DNA of 64,000 bases from Bacteroidota bacterium (GCA_016124585.1 WGNL01000016.1:16578-80577); one strand, 5' to 3'. Counted from the stretch's first letter, positions 51,508-60,296 are shown. Made by a program: numbers and translations. The notes: generated by a model not told the origin, from the letters alone.

Positions 51508-54432
51508 TTATCGCACGATAATCTTACCAGTTTGGAGCGGTCGTCCGTCTGCTATTAATTGGTAGGCATAAGTGCCCGAAGGCATGCCGTTCCGTTGTAA
51601 GCAAAGATGGTTGCCAGTAGCATTCTCTTGGCGAACGAGACGTCCATTTATGTCAAAAACATTTATAGTCAAGGTTTTACATTGCAAATCTTTGGCCTCG
51701 AACTCAATGGTGGAGGCAAATGGGTTGGGATAGGCACTCACCGTAATGCCTGGTATCGCTGGCGTGTTTACATCACTGATAACGATGAAATCCAAGAGCG
51801 AATCACCGCCAACCACGTGGGTGTAGGTGGCTGTCTGGTGTGGTGCATCGTAGCCCAAGAAAACGGCGGCGCTGTTGGAGATTTGCGTCCCCTTTAGGTT
51901 GCCTGGTTTTTGAGAAACTTTGAATTTGACAAACCCTTCTGAACCAGCGCCACCGCCCGGGGGCAGGAGCATGTTTTCAAAGGTAAACTTCAATACACCG
52001 TTGCTGTAAACTTCAAAATCGTAGGGGTGACTGCTAGCGCCAGGCACCACTGTGCTGAGGTCGAGAAAGGGAGAAAGCGTGTCTCTCAAGACCAACCGAT
52101 TGATCGAGTCCATGCCGACGTTCTGGAAAAAGACATGGTACTCGATGTCGGTGTTAGCTGGGATGAGGTTTTCACCGTTCTTCTGATAGCCCTTGGGATA
52201 GCCTCTAAGAAAGATGTAATCGGTAAATACGGGAATGTTTTCTTGTGCTGAAACGGCCAAGAATGGGTCGTTTTCGTCTTCTTGAAATTCGGTTACAAAT
52301 CCTGTCGAATAGGTTCCTGTTGTCGTGCATCCTTCCACGGCCACAGTAGGGTAACTGTTGCCGGGGTGGCCTTCGGTTTGTTCTGCGATGAGTCGGTAAG
52401 TGGGGCCATTGGCCGGGTAAATTATGTCTGTTTCTTCTCCGGCATCCAATTGGAATGGCTGCGGAGTTGTCATTAGCATGATTTGGTCTTCGATGACGAT
52501 GAAGCCTTTTGGTGCTTGCATATCGCCCGATCCAATATTCTTGATTTTAAACCTGATGGAATCCGTATCGCAGTAACCGTTCACAGCGATATTTGCCATA
52601 TCCCAATTGGGGTCAACAGGCAGACAAATGGAGTCCGGAAAAATATGGGCGCTTACTTGATAAGTCTCACTTGGCTGACCACTACAATCAGAGGAAACAG
52701 TGAAGTAAAAACTTCCGCATTCATCCAAGCCAACCAAACCTAAATCGAAGACCAGCAAGCTGTCATTTTGCGAAGCGACTGGAATAGAAGCGCCATTGAA
52801 TGTCAGACCATTGTCCAAAATAATGTTGACGCTGGTATTGCTGGAGGCTGCCGTGCCTGTATTGCAGTAGGAGACTGTGTAGCCTATATTGCTGCAATTT
52901 TGTGTAGTAGGAGCAGAAACATCAACTCCCATCAGTGGGCAATCCACCACTTTGAGCATGGGAAAATTGCGCACCAGTGTATCATACTCCGCATTGAACG
53001 AAACGTTGTAGGCAGCGATGCAGGCATCCCAATAGTCATTTTTACTCAAGACACTGAGCACATAGTTGCCCGTACCAACCGTTATGTCGAAGCTGCCGTT
53101 AGGGCTGGTAGTTCCAAAGAAGGTTCCGTTATCCGAAGCAGCTTTCACAATCCAGTCGTTCAGGCCTGTCTCGCCGTTTTGGTAAACACAGTCACCGCCG
53201 TCAATGAAAACTTTTCCAATCAGGTGGTTGGTGTAAACGCTTCCGTCTGGGCCAGCTTTGATGAAAGTAACATCGTTGCCAAAAATGCCCAATAAGGAAT
53301 TGTAGCCGATGACGATGAACCCGCCATCCTCAGTAGGTGCAAGGCTTTGTGCCCAATCGAGATAAGTACCCCGGCCAATATTGTTGGTCCAGAGTTGATT
53401 ACCGTCGTTATCGAAACGGGTAAGGAACGCATCAGCGTTGGAAGTGCTAAGTTCAGTAACGCCTGTGACGACGAGGTCGCCGTTGGTAGTTTTCAGAATA
53501 CCATTTGCTTCGTCCCCGAGTGGGCCACCAAATGTCTTAGACCAGATTTGGTTGCCATCAATATCGGTTTTAAGTAGCCAACCATTCGAGACAGCGCCCG
53601 TAAAACCAGTGAGCACAATATTGCCATCCGCTGCCAGTACAAGGTCGTTGATTTTATCTATTTCCGAAGGGGAGCCATAAAATTTGCTCCAAACTTGGTT
53701 TCCATTAAAATCCACCTTCAACAAATAACCGTCTGTGGTATTGTTGGCGGGGTTGTGTGCAGATCCAGCAATGAGGTAACCATCCGAAACTTCTAGTACG
53801 CTTTTACCATCGTCGTCGCCGGAGGTACCAAAGGCTTTGCTCCAAACTTGGTTGCCTTGGGCATCCACTTTTACGAGGAAAACATCACGAAGGCCGTTGC
53901 CCAGACTGGTAGTAGAGCCAACAATAAGGTAGCCGCTGCTGAATGTAGTTGGGATAATGCGGTAACCGGAGTCATCGCCGCTACCACCAAACTGTTTGCT
54001 CCACTGTTTTTTACCGTCTGCGTTGATTTTGAGGAGATAAATATTGAAATCGGAAAGTTGGGCTGGTTGTATATCACCGACCACTAAAAAGCCATGGTCG
54101 GGTGTTTCGGTAATGGAATAGCCGTGTTCTATAAAGCCGTCGTCGTAATAGTTTTCCCAAATTTTGGTACCATCCACATCGGTACGGATGACGTAAACAT
54201 CCATGTCGCCATCTGGCCCAAAGCTCTCGCTGAACCCAGCACCAATGTAGCCACGGTCTTGGGTCTGGATGATGGAGTGGCCGTAGTCCTCGTTGTTGCC
54301 ACCAAAATAAATTTCCCAGCCTTGTGCTTTGACTTGCGAGCAAATCGCCAAGCCTGCCAGTAGGAACAGGGCTTGCAGCAGACCAAGTGGCCTGAGCGAT
54401 TTACGGGAAGATGTCTTTAGCGATGCTGTCAT
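51508..54432 (-). CDS. Large secreted protein with beta-propeller-like repeats and T9SS type A sorting domain
   Basis: 974 residues from the ATG at 54432; this start gives a signal peptide ending VKAQ, while a longer in-frame start would run into the divergent gene. Residues 35-400 hold about seven repeats of roughly 50 residues, each with DxxGNQxWSKxFGG followed by a strand like GYLIVGST, probably a beta-propeller. Then come carboxypeptidase-regulatory-like and DUF11/CARDB-like sandwiches. The end is a type A sorting domain (AYPNPFASTIEFEAKD to GKIIVR). It should be exported by the T9SS to the surface. The ligand is unknown. Confidence 0.87.
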   Translation of the reverse strand: MTASLKTSSRKSLRPLGLLQALFLLAGLAICSQVKAQGWEIYFGGNNEDYGHSIIQTQDRGYIGAGFSESFGPDGDMDVYVIRTDVDGTKIWENYYDDGFIEHGYSITETPDHGFLVVGDIQPAQLSDFNIYLLKINADGKKQWSKQFGGSGDDSGYRIIPTTFSSGYLIVGSTTSLGNGLRDVFLVKVDAQGNQVWSKAFGTSGDDDGKSVLEVSDGYLIAGSAHNPANNTTDGYLLKVDFNGNQVWSKFYGSPSEIDKINDLVLAADGNIVLTGFTGAVSNGWLLKTDIDGNQIWSKTFGGPLGDEANGILKTTNGDLVVTGVTELSTSNADAFLTRFDNDGNQLWTNNIGRGTYLDWAQSLAPTEDGGFIVIGYNSLLGIFGNDVTFIKAGPDGSVYTNHLIGKVFIDGGDCVYQNGETGLNDWIVKAASDNGTFFGTTSPNGSFDITVGTGNYVLSVLSKNDYWDACIAAYNVSFNAEYDTLVRNFPMLKVVDCPLMGVDVSAPTTQNCSNIGYTVSYCNTGTAASSNTSVNIILDNGLTFNGASIPVASQNDSLLVFDLGLVGLDECGSFYFTVSSDCSGQPSETYQVSAHIFPDSICLPVDPNWDMANIAVNGYCDTDSIRFKIKNIGSGDMQAPKGFIVIEDQIMLMTTPQPFQLDAGEETDIIYPANGPTYRLIAEQTEGHPGNSYPTVAVEGCTTTGTYSTGFVTEFQEDENDPFLAVSAQENIPVFTDYIFLRGYPKGYQKNGENLIPANTDIEYHVFFQNVGMDSINRLVLRDTLSPFLDLSTVVPGASSHPYDFEVYSNGVLKFTFENMLLPPGGGAGSEGFVKFKVSQKPGNLKGTQISNSAAVFLGYDAPHQTATYTHVVGGDSLLDFIVISDVNTPAIPGITVSAYPNPFASTIEFEAKDLQCKTLTINVFDINGRLVRQENATGNHLCLQRNGMPSGTYAYQLIADGRPLQTGKIIVR

Positions 54433-54652
54433 GGGTAATTTTTTCGAGCTGTTCTTTGATGACGATACAAAAGTGAAAACTAACTCGCCTGCAATCAAAG
54501 ACAAAAAACAGCGTTTGTTGAATAGATTTTCATAAAAATTAGTACCTATTTTTAAAAAATATCGCTTAAAACCTTTATTAATACTAACTTTTTTCGTAAA
54601 ATCATTTTTTGTATTTTGTTGAAAAAAAGCAACCATAATAGCCGTATTATTT

Positions 54653-56065
54653 ATGGAAAAAAGTAATCTCGTTAGCATTTGTAGAGCATTAGACAAAAAA
54701 GAAGTCCGTGAATTGCGTAAATGGGTCAATTCGCCAGCCCATAATCAACGCCAGGATGTGAGCGATTTGTTCGAGTACTTGGCCACTGGACAAAACCTGG
54801 ATTCAGAGAAAAAACTGGAAAAAGAGCGGGTTTTTAAGGCCATTTACCCAGACAAAACGTACAGCGATGCGGAAATGCGACAGGTGATGCACTTTCTGCT
54901 GCGTGTCATCGAGAATTTTCTGGTGTACAACGAACTGGCAAAGGACGAAGTGCGCTCACAGACTATTTTGGCGAAAGTCTATCGCAAGCGGCAACTGCCC
55001 AAGCTCTTCCAGAAAACCATGGAAGTAGGGCAAAACATCCAGCAGCAACAGCCCTTTCGCAATCATCAGTATTTTGAAAACGAGTTCTTTCTCCAATTTG
55101 AACAATACACCTACCTCAGTGGCCTTGGACGAAATGCCCCACTCAACCTGCAAGAGGTTTCTGATGCCAACGATGTGGCTTTCCTCGCCAACAAACTTCA
55201 GTTGAGCTGTATTATGCTTTCACACCAAGCAGTATTCAAAACGACCTACAAACTTCAGATGCTCAACGAATTGTTGACTTATCTAGAAAACAATCCCTTG
55301 CTTTTGAAAGTACCTGCCATCGCTATCTATTACTATCAGTACAAAGCAATGACGAAACCGGAAGCATTCGAACATTTTCGCATGCTCAAACAGGAGATTT
55401 TTGAAAATGGGCATTTGTTTCCCCCGGAAGAAATGCGGGTTATCTATCTTCTGACCATTAACTATTGTATCGGTCGGATAAACGCAGGTATTGATGGATT
55501 TCTGAAAGAATCATTTGAATTTTACAAGAACGGCATACAAAAGAATATCTTCTTGGAAAATGGGGTGCTTTCGAGGTTCACCTTCGGCAATATCGTCATC
55601 GCTGGACTCAACTTAAAAGAATTCGATTGGGTAGAAAATTTCATCAATGAATACAAGGTCTATCTTGACGAAAAGCATCGGGAAGACCTTGTACACTTTA
55701 ACCTTGCCCGGCTCAATTTTGAGCGGAAAAACTATAAAAAGGCGATGCAACTATTCGCCACATTGGATTACGACGATATTTTGATGAATCTCGTTGCCAA
55801 AACCATGCTTCTGAAAATGTACTACGAACTAGACGAGTTCAGCGCACTTGACTCCCTTATTGGCAGTATGAAGACCTACCTACAACGTAAAAAGGTCATG
55901 GGCTACCATAAGGACAATTACAAGAACATTATACAATACACCAAGAAAATGCTCAAAATGGCGCACTACGACAAGGAGCAAATCCAAAAACTGAAGCAGG
56001 AAATCGAGGCCACCAATCCACTCACCGAACGAAAATGGTTGTTGGCACAACTCGATAAGTTATAG
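54653..56065 (+). CDS. Conserved helical protein of unknown function
   Basis: 470 residues with no signal peptide or membrane segment. The sequence is almost entirely helical, with pairs of helices in the style of TPR repeats in the second half (HFNLARLNFERKNYKKAMQLFATL, LLKMYYELDEFSALDSLIGSM). The N-terminus (VSICRALDKKEVRELRKWVNSPAHNQRQDVSDLFEYL) looks like a distinct conserved helical module. I do not recognise it as a named family. It is divergent from the large T9SS gene, and a 21-nt repeat array lies about 100 nt past its stop. Confidence 0.7.
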   Translation: MEKSNLVSICRALDKKEVRELRKWVNSPAHNQRQDVSDLFEYLATGQNLDSEKKLEKERVFKAIYPDKTYSDAEMRQVMHFLLRVIENFLVYNELAKDEVRSQTILAKVYRKRQLPKLFQKTMEVGQNIQQQQPFRNHQYFENEFFLQFEQYTYLSGLGRNAPLNLQEVSDANDVAFLANKLQLSCIMLSHQAVFKTTYKLQMLNELLTYLENNPLLLKVPAIAIYYYQYKAMTKPEAFEHFRMLKQEIFENGHLFPPEEMRVIYLLTINYCIGRINAGIDGFLKESFEFYKNGIQKNIFLENGVLSRFTFGNIVIAGLNLKEFDWVENFINEYKVYLDEKHREDLVHFNLARLNFERKNYKKAMQLFATLDYDDILMNLVAKTMLLKMYYELDEFSALDSLIGSMKTYLQRKKVMGYHKDNYKNIIQYTKKMLKMAHYDKEQIQKLKQEIEATNPLTERKWLLAQLDKL

Positions 56066-56168
56066 CAGGTTATTTTTACTTAAATAACTGACAATGAATT
56101 GATTACGACTATTAGTGCACGATCAGAGTATTCGGCGAGCATTCTCGTGAAGCTTTTTGCTTGATTAA
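56066..56168. other. Spacer before the 21-nt array
   Basis: 103 bases after the stop codon at 56065 with no hairpin terminator visible. Together with the array and the 7-nt repeat element it makes a 472-nt gap before trmB. Confidence 0.5.
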
Positions 56169-56341
56169 TGTACGTTTGGTGTGCTTTAGTGTACGTTCAA
56201 TGTACTATAATGTACGCTGGACGTACCTGATTGTGCATTAAACGTACAGCGATGCTTGTTCAATGTACCTAAATTGTGCTCAACCCTACGGTAATGGCCG
56301 CTGAATGTACTTCAATTGTGCCGATACCGCCGACATTGTAC
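56169..56341. repeat. Degenerate tandem array with 21-nt period and 10.5-nt half-period
   Basis: The core TGTAC (variants TGTGC, CGTAC) starts at 56169, 56180, 56190, 56201, 56211, 56222, 56232, 56243, 56264, 56275, 56306, 56317 and 56337. The steps alternate 11, 10, 11, 10 through the first eight copies, so two copies make one 21-nt unit. After a few degenerate positions (56253, 56285-56295) the phase is resumed. Stop codons occur in most frames, so it is not coding. Confidence 0.85.
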
Positions 56342-56466
56342 CATGCGGCTATTCGTGTCAACTGTTAAGCTGCCCGCTAGAAGGATTTTGACATTGTGCT
56401 TAATTGGCGCAGCAGAAATGGCAGGAAGTATTTGTGAGAACTTTTGCGATTTTTGCGACCCAAATT

Positions 56467-56533
56467 AGGGATGAGGAATGAGGAACTAGGCATAAAAGTG
56501 CCAAATCATCCCTTATCCCTCACCCCTCATCCT
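56467..56533 (+). repeat. 7-nt repeat hairpin directly before trmB
   Basis: Left arm: AGGGATG, AGGAATG, AGGAACT, AGGCATA (56467-56494). Right arm: TCATCCC, TTATCCC, TCACCCC, TCATCCT (56506-56533), the reverse complement of the left arm in pattern. The loop is about 11 nt and the tract ends 4 nt before the ATG at 56538. Confidence 0.8.
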
Positions 56534-56537
56534 TATC

Positions 56538-57230
56538 ATGAGTCAACGGAACAAACTTCAAAAATTTGCGGAGGTACTCACCTTCCCCAACGTGTACGAG
56601 AACTTCGACGCCAGCAAGCCTTCCCTCGCTGGCGAGAATGGCGAGCAGGTAGAGCTGCGGGGGCATTGGGCGGAACGGCATTTCAAAAACAGCAATCCCA
56701 TTACACTAGAACTGGCCTGCGGCAAGGGTGACTACGCCATCGGTTTGGCACAGGCTTTTCCCGAGCGCAATTTCATCGGGGTGGACATCAAGGGTGCCCG
56801 CATCTGGCGGGGTGCGAAGTCAGCGCTGGAGCTAGGACTTCAAAATGTGGCCTTCCTGCGCACCCGCATCGAGCAGATTGCCCTGTTTTTCGAGGAAAAA
56901 GAAGTGGACGAAATCTGGATCACCTTCCCCGACCCTTTCCTTCGTAACAGTAAATCGAACCGACGGCTCACCTCGCCTGTGTTCTTGAAAGAGTATCGAA
57001 AAATCCTGAAACCCGGCGGCCTTGTCCACCTGAAAACTGACGACCCTACCTTGTTCGATTTCACGATGGAAGTCTTGCAAGAAGAAAAAGACGTAAAAAT
57101 CCTTTACCACGATAACGACATCTACGCCAAGCCGCTGCCGATGACCGAACTGGAAATCAAAACCTTCTACGAGAAGCAGCATTTGGCCATTGGACGCACC
57201 ATCAAATACGTGCGTTTCAGCCTCGGCTAA
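56538..57230 (+). CDS. trmB: tRNA (guanine-N7-)-methyltransferase
   Basis: 230 residues. The SAM-binding site is LELACGKGDYAIGLAQAFP, followed by FIGVDIKGARIWRGAKSAL, the catalytic region FLRTRIEQIALFF, and the family signature EIWITFPDPFLRNSKSNRRLTSPVFL. It methylates G46 in the variable loop of tRNAs, and a tRNA gene lies 100 nt downstream with its own promoter. The leader holds a 7-nt repeat hairpin. Confidence 0.95.
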   Translation: MSQRNKLQKFAEVLTFPNVYENFDASKPSLAGENGEQVELRGHWAERHFKNSNPITLELACGKGDYAIGLAQAFPERNFIGVDIKGARIWRGAKSALELGLQNVAFLRTRIEQIALFFEEKEVDEIWITFPDPFLRNSKSNRRLTSPVFLKEYRKILKPGGLVHLKTDDPTLFDFTMEVLQEEKDVKILYHDNDIYAKPLPMTELEIKTFYEKQHLAIGRTIKYVRFSLG

Positions 57231-57246
57231 TGTTTTTGAACTTTTA

Positions 57247-57277
57247 TTGCAATAGCAAAGTTGAATCGTTACTTTTG
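57247..57277 (+). promoter_or_regulatory. Promoter of the tRNA gene
   Basis: TTG at 57247-57249 and TACTTTTG at 57270-57277 with a 20-nt spacer, about 53 nt before the mature tRNA 5' end. Confidence 0.75.
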
Positions 57278-57330
57278 CGGCGCTTTTAGCAATTGTAATC
57301 CTTTGAAGTAAAGTTCTCAAAGCCGATTCA

Positions 57331-57404
57331 GGTCTCATAGCTCAGTTGGTTAGAGCATCTGACTCATAATCAGAGGGTCCTAGGTTCAAGCCCTAGTGGG
57401 ACCA
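57331..57404 (+). tRNA. tRNA-Met (anticodon CAT), no encoded CCA
   Basis: 74 nt form a full cloverleaf. The acceptor GGTCTCA pairs with TGGGACC. The D arm is AGCTCAGTTGGTTAGAGC, the anticodon stem TCTGA/TCAGA encloses the loop CTCATAA with anticodon CAT, and the T arm includes GGTTCAAGCCC. A73 is the discriminator, followed by CTT, so CCA must be added after transcription. The anticodon CAT could also be a tRNA-Ile2 modified to lysidine; elongator Met is the more likely reading from the overall form, but this is not decided. Confidence 0.93.
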
Positions 57405-57416
57405 CTTGCAAATTCA

Positions 57417-57458
57417 AAAGCCCTTGTAATTCAGTGAGTTACGAGGGCTTTGTTTTTT
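57417..57458 (+). terminator. tRNA terminator
   Basis: AAAGCCCTTGTAA (57417-57429) pairs with 57439-57451 with one G-T wobble and a 9-nt loop, followed by GTTTTTT. Confidence 0.9.
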
Positions 57459-57478
57459 AGTTGACATTCTAGGGGACA

Positions 57479-57916
57479 TTATTCATCCCTAAACCCCACC
57501 TTCACATGACTCCCATCGCAGTACGGCTTGTTTCCCGAGTTCCCGCAGCGGCAGAAGGCGGTAACTTTTTGCTTGGTCTCCTCTTTGCCATCCGTATGTT
57601 TCACTATCACATCGCCGTAAACCTTTAGTGGCCCATTCGGCATCACCTCCACTTTGGCTTCAGCACTGGTTTCTTCGGCAGGCTCGGATTCATTGTTCAT
57701 AAAAAAGCTCAGCGCACCGCTCGGGCATTTATTTACTTGCTCGATGATGCGTTCCGTCGTGGCACCTTCCGGTTTTACCCAAGGCCGTTCCATCGGGTTG
57801 AAGACTTCGGGCAGTCCCGTTGCCCGTTTCCAGCAGATGGTAGAATGGATGCAAGTAGCTGGTTTCCAGACGATGGTGACCTCGCCGTTGGTATATTTTT
57901 TTACAATGTTTTCCAT
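57479..57916 (-). CDS. Fer4_19-CDGSH iron-sulfur protein
   Basis: 145 residues from the ATG at 57916; a longer in-frame start adds 17 residues without family character. The N-terminal half is a divergent mono-cluster domain (WKPATCIHSTICWKRATG, then VNKCPSGALSFF). The C-terminal half is a CDGSH domain with the cluster ligands C-x-C-x10-C-x3-H: FCRCGNSGNKPYCDGSHVKVGF. It likely carries two kinds of Fe-S cluster and takes part in electron transfer or cluster trafficking in the cytosol. Partners are unknown; a nitroreductase gene lies upstream on the same strand. Confidence 0.87.
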   Translation of the reverse strand: MENIVKKYTNGEVTIVWKPATCIHSTICWKRATGLPEVFNPMERPWVKPEGATTERIIEQVNKCPSGALSFFMNNESEPAEETSAEAKVEVMPNGPLKVYGDVIVKHTDGKEETKQKVTAFCRCGNSGNKPYCDGSHVKVGFRDE

Positions 57917-57993
57917 GCTTGCTCTTGTTTCTTCGTGAGTAAATTGGTGCGCTACAAATATTGTCAAATCTGGCGAGTCCTGTAAATAAAAAA

Positions 57994-58023
57994 GCCTCCT
58001 AGCAAAATAGTGCGCAAGGAGGC
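57994..58023 (-). terminator. Nitroreductase terminator
   Basis: GCCTCCT (57994-58000) pairs with AGGAGGC (58017-58023). On the minus strand it is followed by six T. Confidence 0.8.
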
Positions 58024-58047
58024 CAGTTTGTTCAAAATGATTTTCAC

Positions 58048-58632
58048 TTAAAGCTGCTCCGCAAATTCCTCCACAGGGTTCCTGCTGCGGCCCGTCAATT
58101 CCCTGGACTGGAAAGGTTCTTCCAATTTTTCGGCGGCGTCCAGATAGCCAAGTGCGAAAATTAGGACGGGTTCCACCTCAGTCGGGTCAAGGTTCATCAG
58201 TTCAATGACCGCCTTCTTATCGAAACCACCCATAGGATGTGTGTGAATGCCCAAGGCAGTGGCTTGCAGCGATAGCTGTGCATTGGCAGCCCCAACATCG
58301 TGGAGCGCCGCTGCATTGAGATTGCCGTTCTCGAATTTTTTCTTCACCAAACTCACCACCAGCACCGCTGCATTTTTTGCCCAAGGCTGGTTGCCCGGCA
58401 TCAGGCAATTCCACAATTTTTCAAAAGCCTCCGTATCGCTGCGGTGGGCGTATACATATTCCCAAGGTTGGGCGTTCATGGCACTGAAAGCCCAAGACGC
58501 CGCTTCGAAAATTGTGTCCAAATCTGCTTGTGCAATGGGCTTGTCAGAGAACGAACGGGCGCTCCAGCGGGAGCGGATAAGCTCGTGCACGGGGTTTTCC
58601 GTGACGGCCTTTTTTACCAAAGTACTTTTCAT
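58048..58632 (-). CDS. Nitroreductase-family flavoprotein
   Basis: 194 residues. FMN-binding blocks are RSRWSARSFSDKPIAQ at the N-terminus, AASWAFSAMNAQPWEYVYA in the middle and PMGGFDKKAVIELMNL near the C-terminus. The dimeric FMN enzymes of this family reduce nitro groups, quinones or other small oxidants with NAD(P)H. The physiological substrate is unknown. A 14-bp palindrome lies directly upstream of the start. Confidence 0.88.
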   Translation of the reverse strand: MKSTLVKKAVTENPVHELIRSRWSARSFSDKPIAQADLDTIFEAASWAFSAMNAQPWEYVYAHRSDTEAFEKLWNCLMPGNQPWAKNAAVLVVSLVKKKFENGNLNAAALHDVGAANAQLSLQATALGIHTHPMGGFDKKAVIELMNLDPTEVEPVLIFALGYLDAAEKLEEPFQSRELTGRSRNPVEEFAEQL

Positions 58633-58645
58633 ATTGTATGTTTTA

Positions 58646-58676
58646 GACCTAAAAGGTTTTTGAAACCTTTTAGGTC
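58646..58676. repeat. 14-bp inverted repeat upstream of the nitroreductase gene
   Basis: GACCTAAAAGGTTT (58646-58659) pairs exactly with 58663-58676 around 3 nt. It begins 14 nt from the nitroreductase start codon and lies beyond the YceI terminator. It has the look of a dispersed palindromic element, but only one copy is present in this window. Confidence 0.8.
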
Positions 58677-58693
58677 CTGTGGGAAATGAAAAA

Positions 58694-58721
58694 CGGCGGC
58701 GCAGCCGAAGCCACGCCGCCG
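58694..58721 (-). terminator. YceI gene terminator
   Basis: CGGCGGCG (58694-58701) pairs exactly with CGCCGCCG (58714-58721). On the minus strand it is followed by TTTTT. Confidence 0.85.
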
Positions 58722-58743
58722 ATGTTTTGATCGAAACTTTTTA

Positions 58744-59268
58744 TTACGCTGCTTTGGCCAACTGGATTTCGCCGAGGATGCGAACGTCCTCGCTTACCAA
58801 CACACCGCCAGTTTCGAGGGCTGCGTTCCAGTTGAGTTCCCAGTCCTTGCGGTTGATTTTGCCCGAAAGGGTGAAACCAGCCTTCGTGTTGCCCCAAGGG
58901 TCTTTGCCCACGCCACCGAATTCCACGTCTAGCGTGACGGGTTTCGAGATATTCTTGATGGTCAAATTGCCTTTCAGTTTGCCACTGGCCGCATCGTAAT
59001 GCGTTGCTTCAAACTTCATCTCAGGGTAGTTTTCCACATCGAAAAAGTCAGCGCTTTTGAGGTGGCCATCCCGCTGCTCGCTGCCTGTGTTCACGGAACC
59101 CGTTTCGGCGGTGAAGGAGATTTCAGCGTCGGAAAAATCGTCGCTGTCAGCAGCTACTTGCACGTCGAACTTGTCGAAACCGCCCGTCACTGTTGCAATC
59201 ATCATGTGTTTGACCTTGAATTGGATTTCCGAATGCGCTGGGTCAAGCGCCCATTTTGTCTTTGCCAT
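58744..59268 (-). CDS. YceI family protein (cytoplasmic form)
   Basis: 174 residues. The lipocalin-like barrel of YceI is clear: KWALDPAHSEIQFKVKHMMIATVTGGFDKFD, the central RDGHLKSADFFDVENYPEMKFEAT, and LTIKNISKPVTLDVEFGGVGKDPWG. YceI proteins bind isoprenoid-like lipids in a long pocket. There is no signal peptide, unlike E. coli YceI, so it acts in the cytoplasm. Its terminator separates it from the nitroreductase gene. Confidence 0.92.
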   Translation of the reverse strand: MAKTKWALDPAHSEIQFKVKHMMIATVTGGFDKFDVQVAADSDDFSDAEISFTAETGSVNTGSEQRDGHLKSADFFDVENYPEMKFEATHYDAASGKLKGNLTIKNISKPVTLDVEFGGVGKDPWGNTKAGFTLSGKINRKDWELNWNAALETGGVLVSEDVRILGEIQLAKAA

Positions 59269-59303
59269 TTTTATAAGTTTTAAAGTTTTTTTAAATTGGA
59301 TGT

Positions 59304-60176
59304 CTATACATTCATTGGTACCTCCATCAACAACACCTCGCTGTGAGAGTTTGATTCGATGGAAATTTTTTCAGTATTCCAGATGCCAAGCCCGTCCCTG
59401 CGATGCAGTTCTTGGCCGTTAATCGTCACATCGCCGCTCAGCACGAAGGCGTAAACGCCGTTGCCGCTGGCTTTGATTTCATAATCCGCTGTTTTACCAG
59501 CATCAAATTCGCCGAGGTGGAACCAAGCATTCTGGTGAATCCACACGCCCGCATCCTCGGGGTTGGGTGAAAGGATTTGCTGGAGTTTGTTTTTCCGGTC
59601 AGCTGGGTCGAGGGTAATCTGGTCGTAGCGAGGCTCCACGTTGCGCTTGTTCGGGAACACCCAGATTTGCAGGAATTTCACCTGCTGGTTCCCGTTCTTG
59701 TTCTTCTCGCTGTGTTGGATGCCCGTGCCAGCGCTCATCACCTGTACGTCGCCGTTGCGGATGACGGCCACGTTTCCCATGCTATCCTTGTGTTCCAGAT
59801 CGCCTTCAAGCGGGATGGAGATGATTTCCATATTGTCGTGCGGGTGCGTGCCGAAGCCCATGCCCCCCTTTACGGTGTCGTCGTTGAGTACCCGGAGCAC
59901 CCCGAAATGCATCCGCTCAGGATTGTAATAATTGGCGAAACTGAAAGTATGGTAGCTCTGCAACCAACCGTGGTTCGCATTACCACGGGTTTCTGCTTTA
60001 TGCAATACTGTATTTGACATGATATTGGATTTAGTATTAGGAATATGATTAAAGCCAATGACTTCAAGGGGTTCCAACTCGTCAACATCGTTTTTTACAA
60101 CATTGCCGAGAGCGGACGTGGCGGCAAAAATGCCGGTACCCATCAAGCCTTTTTTCAGAAAATCTTTGCGATCCAT
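59304..60176 (-). CDS. Pirin-family protein with N-terminal Tat-like extension
   Basis: 290 residues from the ATG at 60176. The pirin core starts at MSNTVLHKAETRG (residue 53), which is where most family members begin, and has the metal ligands in FGTHPHDNMEII and GTGIQHSEKN, with a second cupin after it. The extra N-terminus (MDRKDFLKKGLMGTGIFAATSALG) resembles a twin-arginine signal with RK instead of RR, so export is possible. An ATG at 60020 would give an ordinary cytoplasmic pirin of 238 residues. Family members include quercetinases and transcription cofactors. Confidence 0.87.
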   Translation of the reverse strand: MDRKDFLKKGLMGTGIFAATSALGNVVKNDVDELEPLEVIGFNHIPNTKSNIMSNTVLHKAETRGNANHGWLQSYHTFSFANYYNPERMHFGVLRVLNDDTVKGGMGFGTHPHDNMEIISIPLEGDLEHKDSMGNVAVIRNGDVQVMSAGTGIQHSEKNKNGNQQVKFLQIWVFPNKRNVEPRYDQITLDPADRKNKLQQILSPNPEDAGVWIHQNAWFHLGEFDAGKTADYEIKASGNGVYAFVLSGDVTINGQELHRRDGLGIWNTEKISIESNSHSEVLLMEVPMNV

Positions 60177-60296
60177 GATTTTGTGATTTTGTTGATGCAA
60201 AGATGGGGGTGGGAATAGGCGGGAAAAAATAACCTAGGTTAAGAAAACAATCGAAGGCAGGTGATTAGCTGCGAAAAAGAGTGATGGCCTAATAAT

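Noticed and set aside
56169..56341. CRISPR array or VNTR
   Set aside because: The motif steps are 10-11 nt without spacers, and units are too diverged for a recent VNTR.
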